Positions 1 through 9,265 are shown, numbered from the stretch's first letter. The stretch: DNA of 64,000 bases from Gammaproteobacteria bacterium (GCA_022824965.1 JAJDYY010000004.1:1-64000); one strand, 5' to 3'. Numbers and translations are program-made. Notes: generated from the letters alone by a model not told the origin.

Positions 1-136
1 CCTCATACGCTTCTTCAAACCTCATTCTCCGGGTCTCCTGTAACCACTGTGTCTGTCTCATCTGACACCCCCTTATAGGGGCCTATGAGAACCGGACACA
101 TTACGTGCTACAAGACCGGACAGATCATGTGCTCTC
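1..136 (-). mobile_element. Edge of an insertion sequence with the 5' end of its transposase gene (partial)
   Basis: Reading the minus strand from position 61, an ATG opens a frame running off the window edge; its translation contains MRFEEAY. I recall this as the start of ISNCY-type helix-turn-helix transposases, but only about 20 residues are visible. Upstream of the start, toward position 136, lie two similar segments of about 20 bases, each beginning ACCGGACA and ending GTGCT (about 91-110 and 116-135), which look like IS terminal sequences. The rest of the element lies outside the window. The family is inferred from memory of the N-terminus; the repeats are seen directly. Confidence 0.45.
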
Positions 137-283
137 TACACAGGCTGAATAAGGGCCTAAAAGCAGGGGATGTACTGTGCTACTATGTGCACAAAATAAT
201 TTCGATGCCAGCTGCACTGAATCCCCTCTAGCTTTCAGTGAATGGATATTGATGATGTTGATGCCTGGGATAGGAGGATAACC

Positions 284-949
284 ATGTTGCATAAACTCGT
301 TCGCGAGACGCTTCTTTTTTGTGTTCTTGTACTGCTCCCTTTCAGTACAACTCTAGCCGGAGAAACCGCAAGCCCATCCATGCTTTCCGACACGTGTCTG
401 GGCTGCCATGGGCCTGGCGGTATCAGTGATGGACCGGCGACCCCTACCATCTCAGGGATGTCGGAAATTTACATTATCGCCGCGATGCTGGCCTATAAGT
501 ACGACAACGACGAGGACAAGGTCGAGGCCATCATTGAAGCCGATCCGGAACTTGAGGACGTCGAATTCTTTGCACGAACCTCAACCGTCATGGATCGCAT
601 TGCAAAAGGCTATTCCGAAGCCGAAATCAAGATCCTCGCCAAGCATTTTGCAAGCCTGCCCTTCCAGGCTGCAGAGCAGGAAGTGAACAAGAAGCAGGCG
701 AAAACAGGCGCGGAGATTCATGAACTTCACTGCGAGAAATGCCATGAGAATGGCGGCAGTTCCGCAGAGGATGATGCGGGCGTGCTGGCCGGGCAATGGA
801 TCCCCTATCTTGAGTACACCATGGCGGACTTCGCCAGTGGTGACCGGGAAATGCCGAAAAAAATGAGAAAGCAGATGAAGGATGCGCATGCCGCCTTCGG
901 TGACGGCTCAGTCGCAGACCTCATCCAGTTTTACGCCAGCCAGAAATAA
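284..949 (+). CDS. fccA: Two-haem cytochrome c, probable cytochrome subunit of flavocytochrome c sulfide dehydrogenase
   Basis: A secreted cytochrome of 221 residues. An in-frame ATG exists 42 bases upstream, but the ATG at 284 has an AGGAGG ribosome site at 272-277 and gives a clean signal peptide (hydrophobic stretch about residues 9-25). Two haem-binding motifs are visible, CLGCH at about residue 38 and CEKCH at about residue 150, in the two-domain cytochrome c4/c553-like layout of FccA. It lies just upstream of an FccB-type flavoprotein, so it most likely takes electrons from sulfide oxidised by FccB in the periplasm and passes them to the respiratory chain. The FccA role rests mainly on this neighbour; the cytochrome assignment is firm. 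Confidence 0.85.
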   Translation: MLHKLVRETLLFCVLVLLPFSTTLAGETASPSMLSDTCLGCHGPGGISDGPATPTISGMSEIYIIAAMLAYKYDNDEDKVEAIIEADPELEDVEFFARTSTVMDRIAKGYSEAEIKILAKHFASLPFQAAEQEVNKKQAKTGAEIHELHCEKCHENGGSSAEDDAGVLAGQWIPYLEYTMADFASGDREMPKKMRKQMKDAHAAFGDGSVADLIQFYASQK

Positions 950-980
950 CGCACCGCTCGAGATTGCAGGAGAGATAAAC

Positions 981-2264
981 ATGTCAAAACTTACCAGAAG
1001 AAATTTTCTAAAGGGCACCGGCAGTACTTTTGCATTGGGCTCCGTGGGATTTGGTTTCCCCCACATCGCAGGCGCTGCAAAAAAGAAGGTTGTCGTGATC
1101 GGCGCTGGAGTCGGAGGCACGATTGCTGCCAAGTACATCGCGAAAGCGGATTCATCCATTGAGGTGACGATCGTAGAGGCCAAGCCCCATCATCACACCT
1201 GTTTCATGAGCAACGAGGTGATTGGCGGCGACCGTGACATCTCCACGATCAAGTTCGGATACGACAAACTGGCCTCGCATGGCATCCATGTCGTCCAGGA
1301 CAAGGCCGTAATGATCGATCCGGTGGCCCACAAGGTGAAAACAGCCAATGGCACGACCCTGGGTTACGACCGGCTTATCATGTCCCCCGGCATTGGCCTG
1401 AGGTGGGAAGCCATCGAAGGTTATGACGAGGTTGCGGCCGAGACCATGCCGCATGCGTGGATCGCCGGCTCGCAGACCGCATTGCTGCGAAAGCAAATCG
1501 AGTCCATGGATGACGGCGGACTGGTGCTGCTGGCACCGCCCGGAAACCCGTTTCGCTGCCCGCCGGGACCGTATGAACGTGCAGCGCAGATCGCACACTA
1601 CCTGAAACATCACAAGCCGAAATCCAAGATCCTGATCCTGGATGCCAAGGACAAGTTCTCGAAACAAGGTCTGTTCACGCAAGGCTGGAAGAAGGTGTAT
1701 GGAGACATGATCGAATGGGTCCCCGGCGCCGATACCGGAGGTGGAGTGAAAGCGGTCGATGTCAAAGCCATGAAGGTCAGTACCGACTTCGACGACCATA
1801 AGGTTTCCGTCGCCAACATCATCCCGCCGCAAAAGGCAGCGCAGATCGCACATGATGCGGACCTGACGGACGATTCCGGATGGTGCCCGGTCGACCTGGG
1901 TACGTTTGAATCGAAACGGCACAAGGGCATCCACATCATCGGGGATGCCGGTATCATCAGCGGCCTGCCCAAGTCCGGATACGCAGCAAGCACAGAGGCC
2001 AAGGTATGTGCATCGGCAGTCGTACATTCCCTGCATGAGAAAGAGCCAGGCATCAATTCCTATGCGAATGCCTGCTACAGCATCATCGCACCGGATTACG
2101 GGATCTCGGTGGTTGCCGTCTACAAACTGGCGGAGGACCGATCCAAGATCAACAAGGTCGGGGGTGGACTGACACCCTCGGATGCCACTCCGGAAGCACT
2201 TCGACGCGAGGTGCACTACGCCTACAGCTGGTTCAAGAACATGACCGCTGAGATGTTTGGCTAA
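981..2264 (+). CDS. fccB: Flavocytochrome c sulfide dehydrogenase, flavoprotein subunit
   Basis: A 427-residue FAD enzyme that oxidises sulfide to sulfur or polysulfide in the periplasm. The ATG at 981 follows AGGAGAG, and the N-terminus carries a twin-arginine signal (RRNFLK, then a hydrophobic stretch ending near AGA), as expected for a folded exported flavoprotein. A dinucleotide-binding motif, [10 protein letters not shown], follows immediately. The two cysteines of the redox-active disulfide typical of FccB are present in their usual contexts, [11 protein letters not shown] (about residue 193) and GWCPVD (about residue 302). A C-terminal IIGDA motif fits FAD binding. It is cotranscribed with the cytochrome 31 bases upstream and followed by a strong hairpin terminator. 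A sulfide:quinone reductase is unlikely given the Tat signal and cytochrome partner. Confidence 0.93.
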   Translation: MSKLTRRNFLKGTGSTFALGSVGFGFPHIAGAAKKKVVVIGAGVGGTIAAKYIAKADSSIEVTIVEAKPHHHTCFMSNEVIGGDRDISTIKFGYDKLASHGIHVVQDKAVMIDPVAHKVKTANGTTLGYDRLIMSPGIGLRWEAIEGYDEVAAETMPHAWIAGSQTALLRKQIESMDDGGLVLLAPPGNPFRCPPGPYERAAQIAHYLKHHKPKSKILILDAKDKFSKQGLFTQGWKKVYGDMIEWVPGADTGGGVKAVDVKAMKVSTDFDDHKVSVANIIPPQKAAQIAHDADLTDDSGWCPVDLGTFESKRHKGIHIIGDAGIISGLPKSGYAASTEAKVCASAVVHSLHEKEPGINSYANACYSIIAPDYGISVVAVYKLAEDRSKINKVGGGLTPSDATPEALRREVHYAYSWFKNMTAEMFG

Positions 2265-2286
2265 GCCTGACTAACATGTTCTGAAA

Positions 2287-2316
2287 TAAAAAAGGGGGCT
2301 GCAAGCCCCCTTTTTT
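2287..2316. terminator. Bidirectional rho-independent terminator between fccB and the convergent DUF3365 gene
   Basis: A near-perfect hairpin: an A-run, GGGGGCT, a short loop, AGCCCCC, then a T-run. The A-run on one side and T-run on the other make it a terminator in both directions, which fits the two genes converging here. Confidence 0.92.
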
Positions 2317-2335
2317 CATGCACGAAAAATTTGCT

Positions 2336-2848
2336 TCATTCGATCAGCGGCATTTTATATACCAGGGAACCAATCGCACCCTCGACTCCCTTGAAGTTTG
2401 CATGGCACATCACGCATCTTTCCATCACGACAGGAACCGCTGTCGCCATGCGCAAGTAGCGTTTGCCGTCGATCGTAACCACTTCTTCATGAGTGGCTGC
2501 TCCGCCCAGCAGTTTGTGCTTGACCTCTTCCTCAAAAGCATCCTGTGGATTGTTGACTGCCGGGTTGATCAAGACATCAGTAAGCCCGATCAGGCGTACT
2601 TCGTGGAAGCCGTTCTCTTTCATGGTTTGAAAGAGCGCACCGGCTGCGCTCGCGGCAGAAAATACGGAAGGGTCAGTCACGTATTTATCGGTAATCAGAA
2701 CAACAGCCGTTTTGTAAAGGGTGTCAAGCATGTGAACCTGATGACGGGTACGCTCCACCGCCGGATCCTCAGCGATGGCATCGTGTATCAAAACGAGCGT
2801 CGTACTGATAGAAATAAACAACGCAAAGAGGTAGTTGCGCTTTCTCAT
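2336..2848 (-). CDS. DUF3365 (Tll0287-like) single-haem protein, exported
   Basis: A 170-residue protein. I chose the ATG at 2848 because an AAGGAGGAGC ribosome site sits just upstream and it gives a clean signal sequence (MRKRNYLF, hydrophobic to about residue 26); a longer frame to 2914 has no such support. The body matches the Tll0287/DUF3365 haem-sensor fold, with a c-type motif CVMCH near residue 145 at the expected C-terminal position. Such domains are often the sensor part of larger signalling proteins; here it stands alone, exported. It is transcribed away from an NsrR-like regulator, with about 150 bases between the two starts, suggesting shared control. Its ligand (NO, oxygen or a redox state) cannot be told from sequence. 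Confidence 0.8.
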   Translation of the reverse strand: MRKRNYLFALFISISTTLVLIHDAIAEDPAVERTRHQVHMLDTLYKTAVVLITDKYVTDPSVFSAASAAGALFQTMKENGFHEVRLIGLTDVLINPAVNNPQDAFEEEVKHKLLGGAATHEEVVTIDGKRYLRMATAVPVVMERCVMCHANFKGVEGAIGSLVYKMPLIE

Positions 2849-3002
2849 TTTGCTCCTCCTTCTTTTATCGATCGATCTATCAATTGCTGACAGATGGATT
2901 ATACTCAATATCATCTATATTTTATAGACTTTTAAGATTGCAGGAATCATCGAGATTTTGGGACAAGATTTTGCTTGCAGAACAATACGGTAGGGCCAAC
3001 TC

Positions 3003-3437
3003 ATGCGAGTTACAAAATTTACAGACTATGCGCTCCGGGTCCTGATCTACCTGGCATGCAAGCCAAGTGGAGAGCTGACCACCATTTCCCAGCTTGCAGA
3101 AGCGTACTCCATTTCCGTACACCACGTCCGTGTCGTGGTACACAAGCTTGGGCAGGCCGGCTACATCAGCAGCACCCAGGGTAAAGGCGGGGGGATTGAA
3201 CTGGCACAAACGCCCGACGAGATCCTGATCGGCGAAGTGATCCGCAGTACGGAAAAGGATTTCTTCATCGTCGAGTGCTTCAATCCCGAAGGAAAGTGCG
3301 CGATCGTCAAGGCATGCCGGCTAAAGCACATCCTCGGGGATGCACTGAATGCGTTCATCGATACTCTGGACCAGTACACGCTCGCTGATATCACAGACAA
3401 CAAGCAGACCATCATTCAGCACATCAAGGTGGCCTAG
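3003..3437 (+). CDS. nsrR: Rrf2-family transcriptional regulator, NsrR-like
   Basis: A 144-residue DNA-binding protein with an N-terminal winged helix (MRVTKFTDYALRVLIYLA) and, near residues 92-106, three cysteines in the pattern C-x6-C-x5-C followed by RLK, the arrangement that binds the Fe-S cluster in NsrR. NsrR represses genes of nitric-oxide defence and is released when NO attacks the cluster. The overall pattern (FTDYALR, GKGGGI, ACRLKHIL) resembles NsrR more than IscR. It diverges from the DUF3365 gene, whose control it may share. An NsrR-like class is well supported; a strict NO-sensing role is inferred. Confidence 0.85.
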   Translation: MRVTKFTDYALRVLIYLACKPSGELTTISQLAEAYSISVHHVRVVVHKLGQAGYISSTQGKGGGIELAQTPDEILIGEVIRSTEKDFFIVECFNPEGKCAIVKACRLKHILGDALNAFIDTLDQYTLADITDNKQTIIQHIKVA

Positions 3438-3550
3438 CCGTGCCGTGATTGCTGCAATCGCCTAGCTATCCTGCAGAGCTGCAGGCTGCCAAGCAGGTAC
3501 AAAGGCAAGTCCAGCATGAATCGCTGGCGGATACGCGAAATCCTATCCGA

Positions 3551-4177
3551 TCAGATAAACAGGCAGATATCGGATTTCTGCGCTTGCGGCAAAAATGAGG
3601 CGGCCCCGACCCAGCCGGCGACCTCGTCAATGAAGTCCTCTTTTTCGTGACCGAACAGGTCGACCGTCATCTGGCAGGCAAACATCTTGACATCGGCTTC
3701 CAGAGAAAGGCTGCGTAATTCCTGGATACTGGCGACTCCCCTCTCCTTGATGGTGTGCTTCATCATCAGGGTTGCAAATTTCTCGAAACCCGGAATATTC
3801 GTGCTGAGTGCATTCGGGATATTCCATTCCACACTTTGGAACCAGTCCGGGCCAAACGGCATTTTCATCGGCATGGCCGGGTTGCCCAGTGGAGAAACCT
3901 CCAGGTCAAGATCCTTTTTCAGCAGCCCGAGTGCATAGAAAGTGAAAAAGCACGATACCTCCCAGCCCATTGCCGCGGCGGTGGATGCAAGAATGAAAGG
4001 TGGATACGCCATGTCCAGCGTTCCTTTGGTCGCGATCAACGAGAGCTGCGGTGTCCTGGCCTCTTCGCGTTCCTGCAGCTTTTGCTCCAGTCTTTCGTCA
4101 AACCAGCGATTCAGGGCTTCCTGATCAAATTGCTCAGGAGTTGCAGCTTTGGATTCCGATGTACTTTTCTGTGGCAT
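3551..4177 (-). CDS. DsrE/DsrF-like (DsrE2-type) sulfur-transfer protein
   Basis: A 208-residue protein of the DsrE/DsrF/DrsH superfamily, with a GGAGGT site before the ATG. Residues 1-45 form a charged, coiled-coil-like leader; the DsrE fold starts at about 46 (LSLIATKGTLDMAYPPFILA). The two characteristic cysteines are present in the DsrE2 contexts VSCFFTFYAL and FACQMTVDLFG. DsrE2 proteins usually sit beside TusA and rhodanese genes and relay sulfane sulfur to oxidation enzymes; here it stands alone near the fcc genes, with no TusA visible (a rhodanese lies 34 kb away). A role in handling sulfur produced by flavocytochrome c is plausible but inferred. Confidence 0.85.
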   Translation of the reverse strand: MPQKSTSESKAATPEQFDQEALNRWFDERLEQKLQEREEARTPQLSLIATKGTLDMAYPPFILASTAAAMGWEVSCFFTFYALGLLKKDLDLEVSPLGNPAMPMKMPFGPDWFQSVEWNIPNALSTNIPGFEKFATLMMKHTIKERGVASIQELRSLSLEADVKMFACQMTVDLFGHEKEDFIDEVAGWVGAASFLPQAQKSDICLFI

Positions 4178-4389
4178 TTCAACCTCCGGCAGTGTGCTTA
4201 TCTTTCCTGTTCAGCCGAACAAAACAAGGTAAAGTATAAGGCAAAATTTAAGGGAATGTATGTAGGCGGCTCAAGACTTGATGGAACGCATGGGAAACAA
4301 ATTCTGTTCTTGCTTTCCTGTATCCTTTCACTCGGTGGCAGTCAGCCGATGACGGTACGGGTCAAAATCGCATTGCAGGAATAAAGAAG

Positions 4390-4465
4390 TGGCGTCCCCA
4401 GGGGGATTCGAACCCCCGTTGCCGCCGTGAAAGGGCGGTGTCCTAGGCCTCTAGACGATGGGGAC
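4390..4465 (-). tRNA. tRNA-Glu (anticodon TTC), CCA encoded
   Basis: Read on the minus strand, GTCCCCA pairs with TGGGGAC as a seven-base acceptor stem, with a G discriminator and an encoded CCA. The anticodon arm is CCGCCCTTTCACGGCGG with TTC in the loop, and the T arm contains GGTTCGAATCC. It closely follows gammaproteobacterial tRNA-Glu. Confidence 0.97.
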
Positions 4466-4762
4466 GACTGACAAATTTGTCCTGGAATGAGTGATTCTTT
4501 GCACTAGAGGCGGCGCACGGTACGATAACCGAGCTTTCGCTGTCAAGTGCCGCAGCCCATCGGAACGGGTGCATCATGGCAACAGGCTTCCAGTGTCTCT
4601 CAAATCGGTTTTTTGGTTGCTCACTGCTCCTGACATACATGAGTCCCAGGCTGGATGGGCCGGGTACTACCTAAGACTTATACAATTATATGATAATGCG
4701 CGGATTGCAGTTAAACGGTCTGCTCAGTTACCCCCATTCACTGTCAGACAAAAGGAGTTCAT
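4466..4762. other. Gene-free stretch between tRNA-Glu and the GCS2 gene
   Basis: No convincing gene in about 300 bases. An A+T-rich patch at about 4678-4697 (TATACAATTATATGATAAT) resembles a -10 region and could drive the downstream GCS2 gene; no good -35 is visible, so this is only a candidate. Confidence 0.3.
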
Positions 4763-6175
4763 ATGGGCGATGAAATCTCCCACCGACATTTTGAGGCAGA
4801 TGATTTCAGCCAATTCCGGCAAAACCTCGATAACGAGACGGAACATCTGGCCACGCTGTTCGCCAACAAGGGGTTCAGTGGCCGGGGTTACATTTTGGGA
4901 TTTGAGCTTGAAGCCTGCATCGTGGACTCCGAGGGGCTGCCAGCCTCGATCAACCGGGAGCTTCTGACGGTTCTGGACAGCCCGCTGGTTGTACCGGAAC
5001 TGGCCGAATTCAACGTCGAGCTCAACGGGAGCCCCGTGTCGGTGACGGGCAAGGTCTTTTCCCGGCTTCACGACGAGCTCTTGACCACCTGGAAAGCCTG
5101 CCATGAGGGCGCCAAGCTTTGCAATTCCCGCCTGGTCTCGGTGGGCATCCTGCCAACACTTGGACCGGACCTGCTCAACTCCGGCCACATGTCGGACATG
5201 GTCCGCTACCATGCGCTGAACGACAGAATCCTGGCGTTGCGCGACGGCGCTCCGGTGCACATCTCCATCCACGGGTCCGATGAACTTGTCATGCATCACG
5301 ATGACGTCATGCTCGAAGCGGCCACGACGGCATTTCAGGTTCATCTGCAGTGCAGGCCGGAAAACTTCGTCAGCGACTTCAATGCGGCCGTGGCCGCATC
5401 TGCACCGATCGTCGCCCTGAGCGCGAACTCCCCTTTCCTGTTCGGCAAGTCCCTGTGGTGCGAAACCCGCATTCCCCTGTTTGAACAGGCGATCGATGTC
5501 GGCAAGAACTACCCTCCCCGTGTCAGTTTCGGAAACGACTATGCGAATGACTCCCTTTTTGAGATCTTCCACGAAAACCAGAGCAACCATCCGATTCTCC
5601 TGCCGTACGTGCAGGACGAACCCAGAGACAAGTTTTCCCATCTGCGTTTTCAAAACGGCACGATCTGGCGCTGGAACCGTCCGCTGGTCGGTTTCGACTA
5701 CGACGGCCAGCCGCATATCCGCATTGAGCACCGTGTCATTCCCGCAGGTCCCACGATTCTGGACTGTGTGGCAAACTGTGTCGCGTTTTACGGATTCGTG
5801 CGCGCACTGGCCAGTCTCAAGGACCCGATCGAAAAGAAAATCCCTTTTTCGGTTGCACGAGACAACTTCTATGCTGCGGCAAAACATGGCCTGGATGCCA
5901 ATGTGGTCTGGACGGACGGTGAAATCCCCGTGCGAAAATTGATTGTGGATTCGCTGATTCCCATGGCCAGGGAGTCACTGGCGTCAATGGAAATTCCCGC
6001 CACTGAAATCAACGAATACCTGGACATTCTGCAGGCGCGGGCCAAAACGGGCCGAAACGGTGCTGACTGGCAGCGGAGCTGGGTAGAAAGACACGGTGCT
6101 GACTTCAGCGGCCTGGTACAGGCCTACATCGATCTCCAGGAAACCGACCAACCCGTGCACACCTGGCCCGTATGA
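4763..6175 (+). CDS. GCS2-family glutamate-cysteine ligase-like carboxylate-amine ligase
   Basis: A 470-residue cytosolic enzyme of the GCS2 (YbdK/EgtA-like) ATP-dependent ligase family. The ATG at 4763 follows AAAGGAG. Typical features include GFELEACIVD near residue 45 (acidic metal-binding strand), FNVELNGSP (ELN), the H-I-S-I-H region near residue 170, SANSPFLFGK near 225, and RIEHRVIPAGPT near 320. Family members join the gamma-carboxylate of glutamate, or another acid, to an amine. The substrate is not evident. It overlaps by four bases an M14-type hydrolase of the aspartoacylase group, so the pair probably makes and breaks, or remodels, an amide-linked small molecule. Canonical GshA function is possible, but the partner makes a specialised product as likely. 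Confidence 0.82.
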   Translation: MGDEISHRHFEADDFSQFRQNLDNETEHLATLFANKGFSGRGYILGFELEACIVDSEGLPASINRELLTVLDSPLVVPELAEFNVELNGSPVSVTGKVFSRLHDELLTTWKACHEGAKLCNSRLVSVGILPTLGPDLLNSGHMSDMVRYHALNDRILALRDGAPVHISIHGSDELVMHHDDVMLEAATTAFQVHLQCRPENFVSDFNAAVAASAPIVALSANSPFLFGKSLWCETRIPLFEQAIDVGKNYPPRVSFGNDYANDSLFEIFHENQSNHPILLPYVQDEPRDKFSHLRFQNGTIWRWNRPLVGFDYDGQPHIRIEHRVIPAGPTILDCVANCVAFYGFVRALASLKDPIEKKIPFSVARDNFYAAAKHGLDANVVWTDGEIPVRKLIVDSLIPMARESLASMEIPATEINEYLDILQARAKTGRNGADWQRSWVERHGADFSGLVQAYIDLQETDQPVHTWPV

Positions 6176-7155
6176 TGCGCTTTGATCTGCACCATGCACT
6201 CCCGGCCAATGTGCTCGACTGCACAGCGGCCCAGCTGGCCGACGTCCTCCGTGGCCCGACGTTATTTGATCTGGGTAAACCCGGGAAAGCTCCCCTGTTC
6301 GTCTCGGTACTGCTCCACGGCAACGAGACCTCGGGATGGGAAGCCATTCGCAAGCTGTTTTCAAAATACCCGGAACTTGTGAACACCTCGTCGATTCTGA
6401 TTTTCGTGGGCAATGTACTCTCGGCCCAGAAAGGGGTCCGCAAACTGGACGGCCAGCCGGACTACAATCGCGTATGGAACGGAGGGTCTACCCCGGAACA
6501 CAAACTGGCAGAAGACGTAATTGCCTATGCAGACTCGAAAAAGCCCTGGTGTGCCATCGATGTGCACAACAACTCCGGCCCCAACCCGCATTATTCCGTG
6601 ATCACCGACCTCGCCCCGGCAACCCGCGCACTTGCAAGCACCTTCAGCTCTCTTGCGATCCTGGCAAAGCAGCCCCCGGGAACCCTGACCCAGGCCTTCT
6701 CAGATTTATGTACATCCATCACCATTGAGGCCGGCATACCGGCAGACCCCGACAGTTCAGAACGGGCTACTGCACTGATCAGGCAACTGCTGAGCGAAGG
6801 CAAGCTGGCTGAGGGGTCTCCAGAATCACTGGAGATCTTTGACAACTTTGTTCGCGTGACCGTCGAGCCTGAAATTGCGAACCAGGACCGCACCTTCCCG
6901 AAACTGAATCCTGAACTGGATACCTTCAACTTCAAATGCCTGCCTGCAGGAAGCCTGGTGTGCAGCCTGAAAGACCGCTCGCGTGGAATACGTGCCAACG
7001 ATGTGGAGCAACGGGATGTTACAGAGGATTATTTTGTTGTTGAGGACACCGAAGTTCGATTGCGCCAGGACGTGATCATATCAATGTACACACGTGACCC
7101 GTTGATCGCAGTACAGGACTGCATCTGCTACTTCCTGAAATCCATCGAACCCTGA
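6172..7155 (+). CDS. M14-family zinc hydrolase, succinylglutamate desuccinylase/aspartoacylase-like
   Basis: A 327-residue metallohydrolase. The zinc site is visible as HGNE at about residue 49 and DVHNNSG near 130, and the downstream order fits the AstE/AspA group, which removes acyl groups from amino acids or small peptides. Its ATG overlaps the stop of the GCS2 ligase (ATGA), a strong sign of translational coupling. No aspartoacylase substrate loop was recognised with certainty, so the acyl group is unknown. It is followed by a convergent membrane hydroxylase gene. Confidence 0.78.
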   Translation: MMRFDLHHALPANVLDCTAAQLADVLRGPTLFDLGKPGKAPLFVSVLLHGNETSGWEAIRKLFSKYPELVNTSSILIFVGNVLSAQKGVRKLDGQPDYNRVWNGGSTPEHKLAEDVIAYADSKKPWCAIDVHNNSGPNPHYSVITDLAPATRALASTFSSLAILAKQPPGTLTQAFSDLCTSITIEAGIPADPDSSERATALIRQLLSEGKLAEGSPESLEIFDNFVRVTVEPEIANQDRTFPKLNPELDTFNFKCLPAGSLVCSLKDRSRGIRANDVEQRDVTEDYFVVEDTEVRLRQDVIISMYTRDPLIAVQDCICYFLKSIEP

Positions 7156-7198
7156 ACCTGTTGCAGGATCATTTTACCGAGCTGTCCGTTTGCCGGGG

Positions 7199-7888
7199 TT
7201 ACTTGTAGGTGCCGAACAGCAGGTCCCAGAAAGGCAGGATCGAAGAGAAATTCTTGTTCTGGTCTTCCCAGTGATGATGGTCATGCCGGATGACCCAGCT
7301 GTTCATCCAGCCAAGTGCCGGATGCGGAAATACCAGGCTTGTGTGATTCACGACATTGGCCCAGGCGTGAATGAAGGCCACCACCAGGAATGAAACCATG
7401 CTCAGCGGTGCGAACAGATACATGCCTGCAAACAACAGCGTCAACGCGGCCAGCGCCTCACCCGGATTGATGTACAGTCCGTCCAGGGCCTCGGGATACC
7501 GGACCTTGTGATGAATGCCGTGGATCCAGCGAAACAGTGCCGGGCGGTGCAGCCAGCGGTGCATGGCGTAGTACAGCAGCTCGAACACCAGCAGGACACC
7601 TGCGACCTGAAGTACGACAGCCCAGATCGTGGTCGGCCCACTGTGGATGATCCGGTCCCCGAACAGAAACACAAACGCGAGATAGTACCCTGCCGAGAGC
7701 AGGCCGTTCAGCCCGATGACCAGGTAGTGCCACCCCAAAGGCGGGTAGTGAACGGTAACAGGCCGGATGCGATACCTGTCTAGTTTTCCGGAATCAAGAG
7801 CGTAAATCGCAAGCGCCCCGTAGGTCGTTACGAACACGAAGATCGCAATAACCCAGAACGCAAGGACATGATTCATATGGGAATTCAA
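7199..7888 (-). CDS. Fatty-acid hydroxylase/sterol desaturase superfamily membrane protein
   Basis: A 229-residue integral membrane di-iron enzyme. The histidine clusters of the superfamily are present in order: HRWLH near residue 109, HGIHH near 121, and HDHHH near 208, with FGTYK at the C-terminus. Four or so hydrophobic segments surround them. Family members hydroxylate or desaturate lipids, carotenoids or sterols, and the substrate cannot be read from the sequence. It lies alone, downstream of the barrel/lipoprotein pair on the same strand, about 110 bases away. Confidence 0.85.
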   Translation of the reverse strand: MNSHMNHVLAFWVIAIFVFVTTYGALAIYALDSGKLDRYRIRPVTVHYPPLGWHYLVIGLNGLLSAGYYLAFVFLFGDRIIHSGPTTIWAVVLQVAGVLLVFELLYYAMHRWLHRPALFRWIHGIHHKVRYPEALDGLYINPGEALAALTLLFAGMYLFAPLSMVSFLVVAFIHAWANVVNHTSLVFPHPALGWMNSWVIRHDHHHWEDQNKNFSSILPFWDLLFGTYK

Positions 7889-7996
7889 TCACACGAACCA
7901 TACCGGAGTCAAAACACTTGACCTGATGTTCACCGTTGCCTGAGCTTGGACAGCACAGGTACACACACGAGGGCCTGGTGCCCTGCCCGGGATGCG

Positions 7997-9151
7997 CTAC
8001 TCCCCTTTGAATTGCACAGAAATCGAGCTGAGATATCCCAGTGCATCCGAGTATTTGATACGTGCAGGCGAATGAGGGTCTCCGGGACCAAATCTCTCCC
8101 CCAGCTTCGTATACTGCATTTCCGGGACATCGGACAGGTACTCGATACCTGCGCCTATTCGCAAGGTCACATTCTCGGTAAACGAGACATTCAACGAGGT
8201 TCGCAGGCCGAGTGTCGCAGCCCATTGCTCATCACTGGCGCGATGGTTCGTGACTTCATCGATCGCAAACATGCCTGACGAAATAAAAGTCCGTTGTGCA
8301 CCGTGATAGTCCGCATCCAGGTAGTAGACCCCGAGTGTGCCATCCAGGGTGAAGCTCCAGTCCGGGCCAAGCGGGAAATCCCGATGCGCGCCGATGACAC
8401 CGCCGTAATAGGAGGCATCCAGGTCTTCGCTGAGGGTGAGGTTGTTGACCGTGGGCGGGCGGTTGGACTCATAGGCGAACGTGCTGATGTCCTGGCGCAG
8501 TCGCTTGTAACTCGGCCCAAAGTACAGCGTGGCACCGGACTGGACTGCCGGTTCAGTCCGCTTTCCGGTGACCCAGTCCAGACCGTAAAAATCCACCTCT
8601 CGTTTCGTTCGAATGCGGATGGGATCGCCCCAGGCAAAGATGGGCGAGCCGAACGGCATGGCCGCGCCATCGACCCTTCCGACCCAGCCGACTGAGCGAA
8701 CATGCGGATCATCCCGAATCAGATCGAGCAGGTGTCGCTGGGTCTGTGAAGTGAGGCATTCCCCGAGTACTGCACCGGGCGGACAGTGCTCATCCTGGAA
8801 CCGGGTACGGATGTCCGCCCAAGGGGCAGGATCTTCGCGGTACTCGCGGGTGTGTCTGGACGTATGGGAGGTGAGAAAGCCGCGCAGCTCGGTGAACTGG
8901 TGGCCGTGCGCCTTGCCGAGAGCCAGGGTGATCAACGTACCTTCATCCGTGCCGTCATAGTGATCCAGGAATCCGAGGACCTCTTCCCGGCCATTGGTTC
9001 GAAGGAATGGGCTGGAGTCCGGCAGGTCAAGCCAGTGTATGCCCGCACCTGTCCGGATGTAGAAATCCCCGGTTGATGTGTCGGGAGATGCTGCGCTCAC
9101 CTGGAGGCAAAGCAGGAAAAAAGCCGGAAGTAATAATGAGGCACTTTTCAA
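7997..9151 (-). CDS. Predicted outer-membrane beta-barrel protein of unknown function
   Basis: About 384 residues with a signal peptide (KSASLLLPAFFLLCLQVSA) followed by many alternating amphipathic strands, and a C-terminus ending in short strands (YLSSISVQFKGE). There is no ATG: the frame opens with TTG codons at 9160 and 9151. I prefer 9151 because CCAGG lies about nine bases upstream and the signal peptide then starts with a lysine. One short stretch holds two cysteines (CPPGAVLGEC, near residue 125). I do not recognise a family. Just upstream on the same strand is a TbpB-like lipoprotein, so the two may work together at the cell surface; it lacks the TPR layout expected of a Slam translocon. 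Confidence 0.6.
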   Translation of the reverse strand: MKSASLLLPAFFLLCLQVSAASPDTSTGDFYIRTGAGIHWLDLPDSSPFLRTNGREEVLGFLDHYDGTDEGTLITLALGKAHGHQFTELRGFLTSHTSRHTREYREDPAPWADIRTRFQDEHCPPGAVLGECLTSQTQRHLLDLIRDDPHVRSVGWVGRVDGAAMPFGSPIFAWGDPIRIRTKREVDFYGLDWVTGKRTEPAVQSGATLYFGPSYKRLRQDISTFAYESNRPPTVNNLTLSEDLDASYYGGVIGAHRDFPLGPDWSFTLDGTLGVYYLDADYHGAQRTFISSGMFAIDEVTNHRASDEQWAATLGLRTSLNVSFTENVTLRIGAGIEYLSDVPEMQYTKLGERFGPGDPHSPARIKYSDALGYLSSISVQFKGE

Positions 9152-9265
9152 CGGTATCAACCTGGATTACACCAATGATGCAGTGTGCATGGATTTTATC
9201 GTACCTTGGACAAAGGCCGGAACAGAGCCCTGCCCGCCTCTCTCTGTAATGGCTTTCGTGCCTTC

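Noticed and set aside
1152..2216. Long minus-strand open frame opposite fccB
   Set aside because: It is antisense to a gene with clear FccB motifs, has no family signature, and is explained by codon use of the real gene.
4724..5887. Minus-strand frame of 387 residues opposite the GCS2 gene
   Set aside because: Shadow of the ligase gene; no domain, no ribosome site.
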